Source of the DNA: Deinandra increscens subsp. villosa
Taxonomy: Eukaryota; Streptophyta; Magnoliopsida; Asterales; Asteraceae
Direction of reading: 5' to 3'
Length of the DNA: 64,000 nt
NCBI GenBank assembly: GCA_039602395.1
Contig: JBCNJP010000006.1
Coordinates: forward strand, 64,451,775-64,515,774
Shown: positions 42,249 through 54,000 of the stretch, one piece after another
Layout of the letters: each line of letters begins with the position of its first letter
How positions within the stretch are numbered: position 1 is the first letter of the stretch
Translations under genes and position numbers: made by a program
The notes under the pieces: generated by a model
The model's database searches: none
Seen by the model: only the letters and a program-made list of their open reading frames with translations
Told to the model about the DNA's origin: nothing

Positions 42249-43899
42249 GGAATGGGAACCATTATTAACCCATCCTTAGAGCATTAACTAAATAACCTAA
42301 TCTTAAGGGTTGATGATTTTGATCTCATGGTTGTAGTTAAATCTAACTTTTTATAAATGATCTAGGGTCCAGATTTAAAGAGGGGCATAAATGTAAAATG
42401 TAAAAAGCTTAGTTGATTATCATATTTATTCCCCACAGTTCCTCTAAATCATTTCAGCCTGATGCTCCAGATCCACCACAAATCACCGATGACCCCTAGT
42501 AGCACTAGTAGCCGTCGTTGACACCCAGATCCACCGCTCCTCTTTACCGCCGACGACGCCGATGACCAGGCCTCCCCCGGTTGTGTTGTCTACGGTCGTC
42601 GGTGACCCCCAGATCCACTCTACACACACCCCCATTCTTTTCTTCTTCTACAGTCGACAACTCCCACTTCTCCCCCCTCTCCACTCGATTTTCCGACAGC
42701 CACGATATCCGGCCACCGCCGCTCTTCTTCTTCTCCAGCCGACCGCCGCACCTGCACTCCCTCTCCACTCGATTTTCCGGTAGTAAGAAACCACCAGCAG
42801 CAAACCGCCACACCTGCTCTCCGCCGTCGCACCTGAATGTTTCGTAACGACGAACATCCGGCAGCAAGGAACCCCAGACTGCAAACCACCGGTCGAAATA
42901 TTCGTCAATGATGAAAAGAAGATGAAGAGGTTTTCGTAGATCCAGAGGTTTTCGTAGATCCAGAAGGTTTTTTATTAGCTCTATTTTTGAATTTCTCACC
43001 GTGATTTTATTTAAAACTCAGATCTGGTTTCATAGTTGTTTCTTCAGTTTCAATATCATTAAATATTGATATGCTTGCATTGTGATATAATTTATTCATC
43101 TAAGTATTCTTAAATAAAACTCTAAACCAAGTATTTTTTATTTTATTTTTGGTTCGGTTGATGTGAATAATTTGGATCTGCATATGTAGATAATTTTACT
43201 CATCAGTTTTGTTCTACCAATTTGTACACACGTTATTTTTTTTAATCTTGATCTCTGCAATTTTTGTATATGACAATGATGTTAATAGGCATAACATTAG
43301 TGTTAAAGAGCATTGATGCCTTGTTTTTATGTACACTACATGTACATTTGTATTTTTTTTGTAGAAATATCTTATTAATGTTTAAAGCACCGGTGTTGTT
43401 ACCGATCATCACACAACTGCTAATGCTTATAGCATTAGTGTTATATGTATATTGATGTATTTTTAGGTTGTAATTTATGCATATGCAGTTGTACTTAAGT
43501 GGAAAACATCGACACTACTGGTTGTGATTGTATGGATGCAATTTTGTTCATTGTTAATAGTTATGACAGTGATGTTAGTTATACTAACACTAGTGCTACA
43601 TCGCACACCTGAGAAAACGGTAATATAAAACATCGAGACTATACTTGAATTAAAGATAAAAATGTGACGAGTTTAACGGTGAAACTTTTATAAAAAACCG
43701 ACGAAGTATAAAAAAGTTATGGACTTTTTAAAATTAAGGGGGGATTTTATTTGATTATGTACATTGACAGTTTTACCCTTTTGAATTAAAAAAAAAAGAA
43801 ATAACAAGTGTCATCATCTAGTGAAATCCAGATTTTTTAAGCCATTGGATGTTGGTTAGTTAGTTATTGCTATAAGACATGGTTAATATCTATTCCTTC

Positions 43900-43903
<4 letters not shown>
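42249..43903. mobile_element. (TA)n-bordered element C with GC-rich insert
   Basis: 1.65 kb between TA tracts, with imperfect inverted ends (GGAATGGGAACCATTATTAACC and, from the right, GGGGAAGGAATAGATATTAACC). At 42440-42910 a Pro-rich, pyrimidine-rich GC-rich block differs sharply from its surroundings and looks like captured 5'-UTR or coding sequence. Its open frames on both strands have no recognisable domain. Possibly a gene-fragment-carrying element. Confidence 0.5.

Positions 43904-43957
<54 letters not shown>
43904..43957 (+). repeat. (AT)n microsatellite
   Basis: About 27 AT units. Confidence 0.98.
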
Positions 43958-43959
<2 letters not shown>

Positions 43960-43972
43960 TAGTTTTTTTATC

Positions 43973-44333
43973 GGAAAATTGGATTTTAATAATACGAATT
44001 ATCACTTATTGGCCGATAATAATACGAATTATCACCTTGGCACACAATAATACCAATTAACCATTCCGGTCTCTAGAATGATACACCGTTAGTTTTTCAC
44101 TAACGGCGTTAGTCTCTTGCTGACGTGGAACCCTCCAAATCAAGCCACGTCAGCAAACTACTAGGCCACGTCAGGTTCTACGTCAGCAAGAGACTAACAC
44201 CGTTAGTGAAAAACTAACAGTGTATCATTCTAGAGACCGGAATGGTTAATTGGTATTATTGTGTGCCAAGGTGATAATTCGTATTATTATCAGCCAATGA
44301 GTGATAATTCGTATTATTAAAATCCAATTTTCC
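43973..44333. mobile_element. Mutator-type palindromic MITE nested in the Helitron
   Basis: 361 bp. The ends GGAAAATTGGATTTTAATAA and their complement extend into arms of roughly 150 bp that pair almost perfectly. A perfect 8-bp direct repeat TTTTTATC flanks it (43965-43972 and 44334-44341). Long inverted repeats with an 8-9-bp duplication fit Mutator-like elements. Insertion split the Helitron 3' hairpin from its CTAGT end. Confidence 0.88.
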
Positions 44334-44770
44334 TTTTTATCCCCGTGTGTTACACGGTTGAGTTTAAAAAAACTATAAATACAATAATAATTTACGACAA
44401 TTATGTAATTTTCTAACTATCTAAAAAAAATTCAGTAATTATAGGTGGGTCAGAGGTTTTACGATAGTGGACATTGAGATGATGGATTTCCTCTGGATGA
44501 ATGTGCAATACAGAGAGTCTTGGTTACTCGCACAGAATGCGGTCGTAACGTGTCGTGGGTAATATTGTTTGTCATGATGATACCCCCGGCTAACCGGATG
44601 TTTTCAGTGAAAAAAAGAAAAAGATATCTAGTCACGGAAAATAAAGATTTGTTTATTATATTGAAATGAAATACTTGGTAAATTTGAACTTAAACTTAAT
44701 AAAATAAAAAAGTTATAAAATTAAATAGAATAAAATATTTTATATTACATGCATAATATTTAATTAAAAT

Positions 44771-45438
44771 ATTATTATGAATAAAGTATTATAAGCATTA
44801 TATTAAACTATTAAAGTATTAAAGTATATGTAATAAAATATATTATTTTAATAAAATATAATATATATGTAATAAAATATTAACCTTAATATTAAAATTT
44901 AATTTTTGGATAATTATCAACCTTAATATAAATAATTTATATTTGAATAATTATTTATTAAAAGTTTAAACTAAATAAACCTTAATATGGAAATTTAGTA
45001 TTTGAATAATTATTTATTAAAATTTTGAATTAATCCAAAATTTTGTGGTGATGACAAGTGTCTTTTTTACTAATTAAAGTAGGAAAAAACTTTTTATTTA
45101 TTATATAGTTAATATTATTATGAATAAAGTATTATAAGCATTATATTAAAGTATATGTAATAAAATATATTATTTTAATAAAATATAATATATATGCAAT
45201 AAAATATTAACCTTAATATTAAAATTTAATTTTTGGATAATTATCAACCTTAATATAAATAATTTATATTTGAATAATTATTTATTAGAAGTTTAAACAA
45301 AATAAACCTTAATATGGAAATTTAGTATTTGAATAATTATTTATTAAAATTTTGAATTAATCCAAAATTTTATGGTGATGACAAGTGTCTTTTTTACTAA
45401 TTAAAGTAGGAAAAAACTTTTTATTTATTATATAGTTA
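44771..45438 (+). repeat. Tandem duplication of about 330-340 bp
   Basis: Copy 1 44771-45112 and copy 2 45113-45438 are nearly identical; copy 1 has 16 extra bases near 44810. Each copy carries one Helitron 5'-like end. Confidence 0.85.
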
Positions 45439-45459
45439 ATTTATTATATACTTAAGATA

Positions 45460-45503
<44 letters not shown>
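45460..45503 (+). repeat. (AT)n microsatellite
   Basis: About 22 AT units. Confidence 0.97.
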
Positions 45504-45505
<2 letters not shown>

Positions 45506-45925
45506 CATAAATTAACCCCCCTTGAGTTGGAGAATCGTTGGAACCCGGTCAAAAACGCGGTAAAAAAAATGTTTTTTTTCTGATTTTTTTTATGGTGGTT
45601 CTTTATGTTATAAACTACCCTTAAATGAAAAAAAATCAAAAAAACGCATAGTAGATTTTCAGTTACGAAAAAAGTTACATCTGTAACTTTTATGCATATA
45701 TTTGCAGTTACGCAAAAGTTACATGTGTAACCTAGACATTTTTGATATATTTTTTTTAAAATTCTAGTAGGCGGTTTTTTGATTTTTTTTTTCATTTAAG
45801 AGTAGTTTATAACATAAAGAACCACCATAAAAAAATTAAGAGAAAAAAACATTTTTTAACCGCGTTTTTGACCGGGTTCCAACGATTCTCCAACTCAAAG
45901 TGGGTTCCAAAATACCCCAACCCTA
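45504..45925. mobile_element. (TA)n-bordered palindromic element D
   Basis: Arms 45521-45561 and 45859-45899 are near-perfect complements (start TTGAGTTGGAGAATCGTTGG), and pairing continues inward through the ATAAAGAACCACCATAAAAA block. Non-coding; the open minus-strand frame across it is incidental. Confidence 0.8.
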
Positions 45926-45939
45926 TATATATATATATA

Positions 45940-46672
45940 ATTGTCCATATCCCTCCCACCATTTGTATTGTTGGAAGTTATTCATTTTCCCCACGTTTTT
46001 CAAAACGGCCATAACTTTTTTCATACGACATTATTTTTCAAAAAAAAAATCACCATGATTCTATTCGTGTTTTTATCTTTAATTTGAGACTAGGTTTGCT
46101 CGATTTGGAGAGAAAAAAAAATGATATTTTTTAGCGTTTTTTCCAATACACCAGCATAACAGCATAAAAATGCAAACATACCAGCACAATAGCACAAAAC
46201 TAGCACAAGAAATACAAACACACTAGCACAGAACCAGTACAGAAACATACGCACACCAGCACACCATCACGCCAGCACACCAGCACAGAACAAAAAAAAT
46301 ATTGTTTTATTTAGTTTTTTATAAGTTTTTAAAGGTTGTGCTTGTATAAATTTGTGTTAGTTTTGTGCTCTTGTAAATATCAAGCAGTACCAGCACTAAA
46401 ACGATGTCTAACAAACTTCGAAAATCAAACGCAAGCATAATCAGCATAAAAAAAATACCAGCACAATGTATAAACTGATCTGGAAAACGCTGTAAAAATG
46501 TCAAAATGTTTTTCTCTCCAAATCGAGCAAACCTAGTCTCGAATTAAAGATAAAAACGTGACTAGAATTATGGTGAATTTTTTTTTAAAAAATAACGTCG
46601 TATGAAAAAGTTATGGTCATTTAAAAAGTATGGGAAACTTGAAAAAAGTCAACAAGAGTTCTATCCCTATAT
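45940..46672. mobile_element. (TA)n-associated palindromic element E with CCAGCAC repeats
   Basis: Arms of about 125 bp (45990-46115 and 46508-46633) pair around CTCTCCAAATCGAGCAAACC. The centre (46140-46290) is a loose minisatellite of CCAGCACA and AGCACA units. Non-coding. Confidence 0.7.
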
Positions 46673-46817
46673 TGCATTTCCATCCTTAATTTACGTATCT
46701 CCCCTTACCCAGTCTCCTTCAATCTCATCCATCCAACTAAATGATCTCATGGTTCAAGATTGTCCCTACCGATCTTAGGCAAAATACTTGTTCTCATTTG
46801 AACCTCCTTATATATAT

Positions 46818-46865
46818 ACTAGGTTTGTAACCCGTGTGATACACGGGACGTGTGATACACGGGTT
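46818..46865 (-). mobile_element. Helitron 3' end, minus strand
   Basis: Minus strand: hairpin CCCGTGTATCACACGGG (46847-46831), nine bases, then terminal CTAGT (46822-46818). A partial second hairpin follows at 46848-46863. This could be the 3' end of a large Helitron running to about 60852. Confidence 0.6.
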
Positions 46866-47640
46866 GAAGTTGAATCAAATGAACACAAATATGACATAAA
46901 AAATTGTATATTGAATTTGTTATGTAAATTAGAAACCTTTATATTATACGTGGTTGAATAATGAAAACAATACAAAAAGATTAAGTACCCCCTTTTTTTT
47001 AATTGATTATGTTCTAATAATAATTAATTAGCTCTTTAATGTGTTTTGATGTATGGAGACGTATGAATAGTACAGTACATACACTTAAATATCTATGAGC
47101 GCAGAAGCTTAATGCAAATGGTCCTTGATAGTTGAATACAAACCAGAACTTTTGCTATTCGTTCATGTTCTTCAAAGACATGACACTAAGTTGAACTTAA
47201 CCTGTCGAGTCTTCAAGAAATACAACCTTTAATAGTTTATGATGGTTGCACCACAATGATACAACAACACCTTCAAAAATGTCGTATCCAAGGTCTTATC
47301 ATTTGTAGGTAATGTGTAAGTTGTTCAAGACTTGAAATATCCTTATAGGAACCAACTTGTTCGATACCAACTTCTCATGCCAGCATAACCTCTTATGGTT
47401 CTTTTGGGAGAGAGAAGCCATCTAACTTCTCATTAGTGAAAGGTATTCAAGATTGTAATGTAGTAGTCAAACACTTCCGCTAAATTATGCATAGAGTGAT
47501 CATTGCATATTTTTTCCTAATATATCAACAAAAGGTAAAAAAACGATTAGCATGGTATCAAGGAGTAAAGAAAGCTAGTATATAGATGAATTTGGTGTAA
47601 TATAAATTTACAAACAAAAAATAAAGAACGCATACCCGAA
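46866..47640. other. Non-coding DNA
   Basis: No sustained reading frame recognised. May be the 3' part of the proposed Helitron. Confidence 0.45.
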
Positions 47641-47723
47641 GGCTGTGCTGAAAGCCAATCCCACCCCAATAATTTCAAATTCAGTGACCATAGCTCTGTC
47701 CAATCCGCATAGAACCTGATAAC
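47641..47723 (-). pseudogene. Exon-like fragment interrupted by the gypsy LTR
   Basis: Minus-strand reading continues across the LTR when one ATAAC duplication is removed: sequence at 58465-58384 (frame LNALGCGVFLGLMPIYV) joins 47718-47641 (frame RFYADWTELWSLNLKLLGWD), with a possible acceptor near 58466 and donor GTATGC at 47640. I do not recognise the protein. The join suggests an exon was broken by the insertion. Confidence 0.4.
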
Positions 47724-48346
47724 TGTTATGGGTCAAATTCCAAGCACCCGGCCGAGAAGCTTGATCATGCAGGAATCCGGGAATCCCAAGGATTCTCGAC
47801 AGGTTACGTTATTTATTATTTATTTAAATATCCGTTACTTGCTAATAGCCACGTGATTAATTTCAATGGCAGGTAAACAAAGTTTAACCTTCCTAAGGAC
47901 TCGGTCAATTAGCGCTGACGTGGCAATAACGAACGTGGACTAAGTGGTGAACTTCCTCAAACGGCTAATGGACGTGGTCAAGAGGATCCCTGATTTCTCG
48001 GATAATTAGTTATTTCTGTTTATAGCTATAAATGGGACATGATCGAATTAGAAAACACAACACACGACACTCTGAATATTGTAACACTTAGCCTTCGATC
48101 ATCGTCTCCACCACTGTAATCGAATTCTTACTTTATAAAAGCTTTAGGTAGCAGGCGCTTTGAGCCGGCTCCCGAGGTTTTTACTGGGATTCTCAGAGGC
48201 AACTCTCAGGATTCCGGGTTTCCCTCGTATATCACCGTGTCATTTGCATTACTTTTTCTCTATCTTTGAACCAGAATTCTTGGCACCTAACCCCACATTC
48301 TAAGTTTGGAATACGAGATTGTCTCGTACAATTTTTGACCAAAACA
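47724..48346 (+). repeat. Left LTR of the gypsy element (solo-LTR-like)
   Basis: 623 bp with ATAAC on both sides, exactly as a solo LTR would have. TATA box TATAAAT at 48027-48033. Confidence 0.85.
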
Positions 48347-48819
48347 ATAACGTAAATTGGCATTAATCCAAGAAACACTCCACATCCAAGTGCATTCAAA
48401 TTCCTAGCGGCATTTAAAGGTGTAATAAAAACTGAAACATTTCTTTGAAATGTGTAATATAACATTTAACTTTTAAATATTTCTTTGTGATTAGGAGAAC
48501 ATACTTATGGATAATAGTCTCTTACTCTCTAATCAATAGTCACCATATATCATCATAACCAATTATAAAAAAAAAAATTGAAATTCAAAACGAACAAAAA
48601 ACAACAGATTATTGAACAAATTATGTTACTACCTTACTGTATCTTTAAAAATTAGTCAATACTCTAATCAGCATGTGTAAAATATAAGCAGATTAACAAT
48701 CAGCATGCGAAAACATAAGAAATCTGAAACAACAGGTTTAATACTCTAAATATCATGAACTTAAGCCCATAAAATATATACCAACTATCATTAAAGTAAG
48801 CATGAATATGATTTTAAAG
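48347..48819 (+). repeat. 473-bp duplicate of the right flank
   Basis: Sequence after the left LTR, from ATAACGTAAATTGG to ATGATTTTAAAG, matches 58384-58856, the DNA after the right LTR. It is flank, not element interior: it joins the ATAAC duplication and the RPA-like region on the right. Confidence 0.9.
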
Positions 48820-51061
48820 CCCTTTATATCCCAGGAATCTTGACTTTGGTGTGTCGGGATCCCTGGCCAAAGATCGTCTCAAAACAAGGGCATCAACTGC
48901 CACCAATAAAGGCTCCTCGGCAACTTTCACAACGTGCCCTCCAATCGTCAGTCATCAGAAGCAGGTGTCTGGGATCCCGGAAAGCTATTATCAGGAATCC
49001 TCGAAGTCGCGTAATTACGATTTCTGGGAATCCCAACCAATGGGGGACCGGGAGTATTCTGCTTCTCAACCTCGTCCTAAGGCTAAGGAGCCAAAGGGAT
49101 ACCGCTATACTGATCCGTTCGTCATCTCAGACGCCGGTCCTGCAAGACCTTCAGAAGTTCACCTAGGAGATTTCATTCCTATGCAGGATCCCGAAACAAC
49201 CGAGTTTCCAGTATTCAGAGACTCACGACAAGAGCAAAGTCCCAGGACCAGGGACACATATGCAGGGAGAATTTCTAACCCTAATTATAATGTACCTAAC
49301 ACAACTGTTACGCAGGATGCAGGAATTCCACCTCAATTTCTCAGGGAACTTCAGAAACTCAAGGAGATGATAGCTAGCGTCCCGGGAATCATCAAGCCCA
49401 TTCCTGAAGTCCCTCTAGAGAGTCACAGGATATCAAGGTTTACACGGCCCATATGTGACGTGGAGATTCCGAAACGTTTTCAGACCCCCAGCATGAAATT
49501 ATATGATGGAACTACGGATCCCGAAGAGCATGTGGCTCACTATAGGGAGAGGATGGAAATCAACCCAATCCCTGCTGATATCAAGGAAGCCTGTCTTTGT
49601 AAAGGCTTTGGTTCAACTTTGACAGGACCAGCCATGAAATGGCTACTGAGTATTCCTCCCAATACTATAACTTCGTTTTCTCATTTAGTTAATTTATTTA
49701 ATAATCAGTTTTCGTGCAGCAGAACTTTTGAGAAACTCACAGGTGATCTTTACCGAGTGGTACAGAAGCCATCGGAACCCCTCAGGGATTATATATCCAG
49801 ATTTGGCCGGGAATCCCTGGAGATCCCAAATTTGGACATGGCGGCTGCTGTGGAAGCATTCAAAATGGGACTCTCTAAGGATTCCCGATTTTATGACGAT
49901 TTGGTTATGACTCCATGCAGGAACCTCGATGAAGTAAGAAGTCGGGCTCTGAGGTTCATTCGTCTAGAGGATGACAAGATAATTCATCAAAGAGAAGAAG
50001 CTGCGAGAAATGATCGAAATTCCAGGAAGTCTGAATCTTCCGGGAAATATTATAACTCCAAACCCTACTCTCGAGGAGATAATCAAAGGATCAATGCTGT
50101 AGACGAAGAAGAGGACAATGAAGAGTATCCTAAAATTTCTGAATATTGTTTCTCTTGTGATATTGCCGGACTAATGTGTGCTATGCAGGATTTGGGGGAA
50201 AAGGCAAGATGGCCCAAGAAAGGTGACAAACAGGGATCCTGGAAGGACAAATCTAAATGGTGCGCCTTCCACGAAGATTTCGGGCATCACACCGATGAAT
50301 GCATTGCACTCAGGAAAGAGATTGGGTATTTATTGAGCAAGGGGCATCTCAAAGAACTTCTTGGCAGGAAGAAGAGCCGAACTCAGGAACCCGAGAAGTC
50401 CCAACAGCGAGCAGCTTCTCCGCCTCCGGATGCTCCAATTATTCATTTCATATCAGGAGGCTCAGACATATGTGGAACTTCTTACTCGTCTGCAAGGAAA
50501 CATGTTAAACAGTCGAAGAATGAGAAGAATGAGAAGCCCACAAAGACTTCACGTTTAACTGAAGAAAAGCTTATCTCGTTTGACGAGTCCGACAGAAGCG
50601 ACATCCAGGATCCCCATCATGATAGTTTAGTCATTACTTTACATATTGCTAACTGCGTAGTGCGCAGGATTCTGGTGGATAACGGAAGCTCAGTAAATAT
50701 CATTCATTTGGAAGCATTGAAAAAGATGAACATACCAGAAAGCGACATAATTCCAAGATCCTCAGTCCTTGTTGGATTCAGTGGAGAAACCAAGAATACG
50801 ATTGGGGATATCCGGCTTCCTATTTATATCGAAGGGGTAAACTGTGTTCAAAAATTTTGTGTTATTGACTCACTTTCTTGTTGCAATGTTATTTTAGGTA
50901 GGCCCTGGATTCATGAAATGAAAGCTGTACCATCAACTTACCACCAGTGCATCAAATTCCCAACATCCTGGGGAGTTGTTCGGATAGAGAGCGACCAACA
51001 AGAAGCCAAGAACTGCTATCTCACTTCAATGAGAAAAGCAGCTAAGCTTAACTCAGCATAG
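48820..51061 (+). CDS. Gypsy Gag-protease, N-terminus cut at the junction
   Basis: The frame is open right up to the junction at 48820; the first upstream stop (TAA at 48815) lies in the duplicated flank, so the true start is missing. No ATG begins it (48851 is GTG). Domains: the Ty3-type Gag (about 49500-49970; DPEEHVAHYRERME, PSEPLRDYISRF), a Cys/His motif CAFHEDFGHHTDEC (near 50261), and an aspartic protease (VDNGSSVNI near 50681; CNVILGRPWI near 50883). The protease has Asn where D-T/S-G is usual, as in some Tat relatives. It ends at TAG 51059-51061, in frame with pol. Confidence 0.88.
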
Positions 51062-51067
51062 CAATCA
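51059..51067 (+). promoter_or_regulatory. Candidate stop-codon readthrough site
   Basis: TAG followed by CAATCA, which fits the CARYYA context that makes amber codons leaky in tobamoviruses. Pol continues in the same frame, and the first ATG in it is about 65 codons further on. Confidence 0.65.
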
Positions 51068-54000
51068 AAGAAACTGGCACTTCAACTTCCAGAAGAAAAA
51101 GAATCAGATGCGAAGGAATTTCAGATTGATCCTGAGGATCCTGAAGTGAAGGTGCTAGTAGGAACTGATATTCCCGGGGATACCGAACAAGAATTGATCC
51201 GGCTTCTCACCAACAGAAGGGCAACCTTTGCATGGAAACATGAAGATATGACAGGTATTCCTACTAATGTTATAACTCATAAACTAGGTTTGGATCCTAC
51301 TTTCAGGCCAATCCAGCAGAAAAGAAGGAAGTTCGCTCCGGAAACCAACACTATCATACAAGAAGAGGTTAACAAGCTTCTCAAGACAAAAATGATTCGG
51401 GAAGTCAAGTATCCTAAATGGCTAGCAAACGTGGTCGTGGTACAGAAGAAGAATGGGAAGTGGAGAGTCTGCGTGGATTACACTGATCTAAACAAGGCTT
51501 GTCCCAAGGATCCTTTCCCATTGCCACATATCGATGCTATGGTGGATGCTACCGCAGGACACGAGATGCTCACCTTTATGGACGCCTCATCTGGATTCCA
51601 GCAAATTCAGATGGAACCTTGTGATCAGGAGCACACCGCCTTCATGACCCCAACAGGTATCTACTGTTATACTGCGATGCCTTTTGGACTTCGAAATGCA
51701 GGTGCCACCTATCAGAGACTTGTAAACATGATGTTCAAAGACCAATTGGGAGACACTATGGAAGTCTATATCGATGACATGGTAGTGAAATCCAAGAAAA
51801 CAGAAGATCACCCTAAGGATCTCCAAACGGCATTTGATATCCTGGATCATTACAACATGAAGCTGAATCCTTCTAAGTGTCACTTTGGGGTCAGAGCCGG
51901 AAAGTTCTTGGGTTATATGGTGACGGAAAGAGGAATTGAAGCCAGTCCTGAGCAAATTAAAGCCATTCTAAATTTGAAATCTCCTACAACAATTAAGGAT
52001 GTTCAGAAATTGACCGGAAGGATAGCAGCTTTGAACAGATTCATATCCAGATCCTCAGAAAAAAGTAAAGATTTTTATGAGATTCTGAGAAAAAATAAAA
52101 GGTTCGAGTGGAATGAAAAGCATGAGGAAGCTCTCAAATCGTTAAAAGAATATCTCTCATCGGCTCCTCTATTGATGAAGCCGATAGATGGGGAGCCTCT
52201 AACCCTGTACTTAGCAGTCTCAGGAAGCTCAGTCAGTGCAGTCCTCGTCAAAGATCATGAAGGGCAGCAACACCCTGTGTACTATGTAAGTAAAACACTG
52301 CTCGATGCAGAATCCAGGTATTCCTATCTCGAGAAACTTATTTTAGCTTTAATCATGGCATCCACTAAATTAAGACATTATTTTGAGACTCATACTATTA
52401 TTGTAAGAACTAACTATCCTATTAAGGCAGTGCTCAGGAAGCCTGAGATGTCTGGCAGGTTAGCGAAATGGGCAGTCAAACTCAGTGCTTATGACATACA
52501 ATACGAGCCCAGAACGGCTATCAAGTCGCAGGCCTTAGCTGATTTTGTAGCAGACTTCAGCAGTGACATCCTCCCGGAAGCCGATGAGGAAGTTAGGAAG
52601 CTTGATGCACTTGAGGAGCCTTGGATCCTATATACGGATGGAGCTTCCAATGTCAGAGGCACGGGGCTCGGAATCCTACTAAAATCACCCCAGGGAGACA
52701 TCTTACCCTCGTCTATTTCTTGTAAATTCCAGGCTACTAATAACGAAGCCGAGTATGAGGCGCTTATTGCAGGTTTACAGATTGCTAGGGGCATGGGAAT
52801 CAGGTGTATACAAGTTTACGTTGATTCCTTATTACTTGCTAATCACTTCAATGGATCTTATGCAGCCAAAGGAGAGAAACTTTCGAAGTATCTTGATGTT
52901 CTAAAAGATTTGTCTTTAAAATTTGAAACTTTCAACATAGTTCAGGTTCCAAGGGAGGAGAACTCGGAAGCCGATGCCTTGGCTAACTTGGCCTCATCTC
53001 TCAAAATTCCAGAGGATATCAAGATCCCGATCACTCATGTTTTGACTCCAGCTATTTCGGCTCAGGAATCCAATAAGGTGGACTGCGAGGATTCTATGGA
53101 AGTTCAGGATTCTGAAAAGGTCTTGGAATCCTGGACCTCCCCTATTATAAAGTACATTCAAAGTGGGGAAATTCCTAAAAACGAGAATCCGAGAGCCTTC
53201 CGCACGAAGGTAATTCCTTACATTATTTTAAATAATACTCTATATAGAAAGTCTCTTGCAGGTCCTTACTTAAGATGTCTTGAGAAATCTGAGGCGCTCC
53301 AAGTAGTTCAAGATATTCATGCGGGAGATTGTGGAAATCATACCGGTGGAAGAGCATTGTTTTCCAAGATCCTCAGAACTGGTTATTTCTGGCCAACTAT
53401 GAAGAAGGATGCTATGGACTTCTCACAAAAGTGCGATGCATGCCAAAGACATAGCAATATACTCCATCAACCAGCTGAGCCGTTACACCCCATTGTCTCA
53501 CCTTGGCCGTTTATGAAGTGGGGGATGGATATAGTTGGGAAGCTGCCCAAGGCACCCGGAGGAAAAGTCTTTATGCTTGCAATGACCGACTACTTTTCCA
53601 AGTGGATAGAAGCAGAAGCCTACGTTCAAGTTAGGGAAAAGGAGGTTATCTCGTTCATCAAGAGAAATATCCTAACAAGGTTTGGGATCCCAGCAGAAAT
53701 TGTATGTGATAATGGCTCCCAGTTTATTGGCAAGAGGACTACGAGCTTCTGTGAGAGTTGGGGGATAAAGATGATCACTTCAACACCAGTACATCCTCAA
53801 GCCAACGGTCAAGCGGAATCCAGCAACAAAATCATCATCAATAATTTGAAAAAGAAATTGGGTTCCAAGAAAGGAAGATGGGCTGAAGAACTTCCATTTG
53901 TTCTTTGGGCAGATAGGACGACTTCCAAGAATGCAACTGGCCAAACGCCGTTTTCTTTGGTATTTGGAGCAGAAGCTGTCATCCCTACTGAAATGGTGAT

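Larger units (their letters stand above)
43958..45440 (-). mobile_element. Helitron-like element, minus strand
   Basis: On the minus strand the 3' end reads CGTGTAACACACGGGG (hairpin, now at 44341-44356) then, after removing a nested MITE, ATAAAAAAACTAGT with terminal CTAGT at 43958-43962. The 5' side (minus, from about 45440) begins CTATATAATAAATAAAAAGT, matching the Helitron 5'-like segment in the PAL intron. Non-coding. Confidence 0.6.

Noticed and set aside
42544..42999. Protein-coding gene on the minus strand of element C
   Set aside because: Open in several frames on both strands because of skewed GC-rich composition; no domain, no start context.
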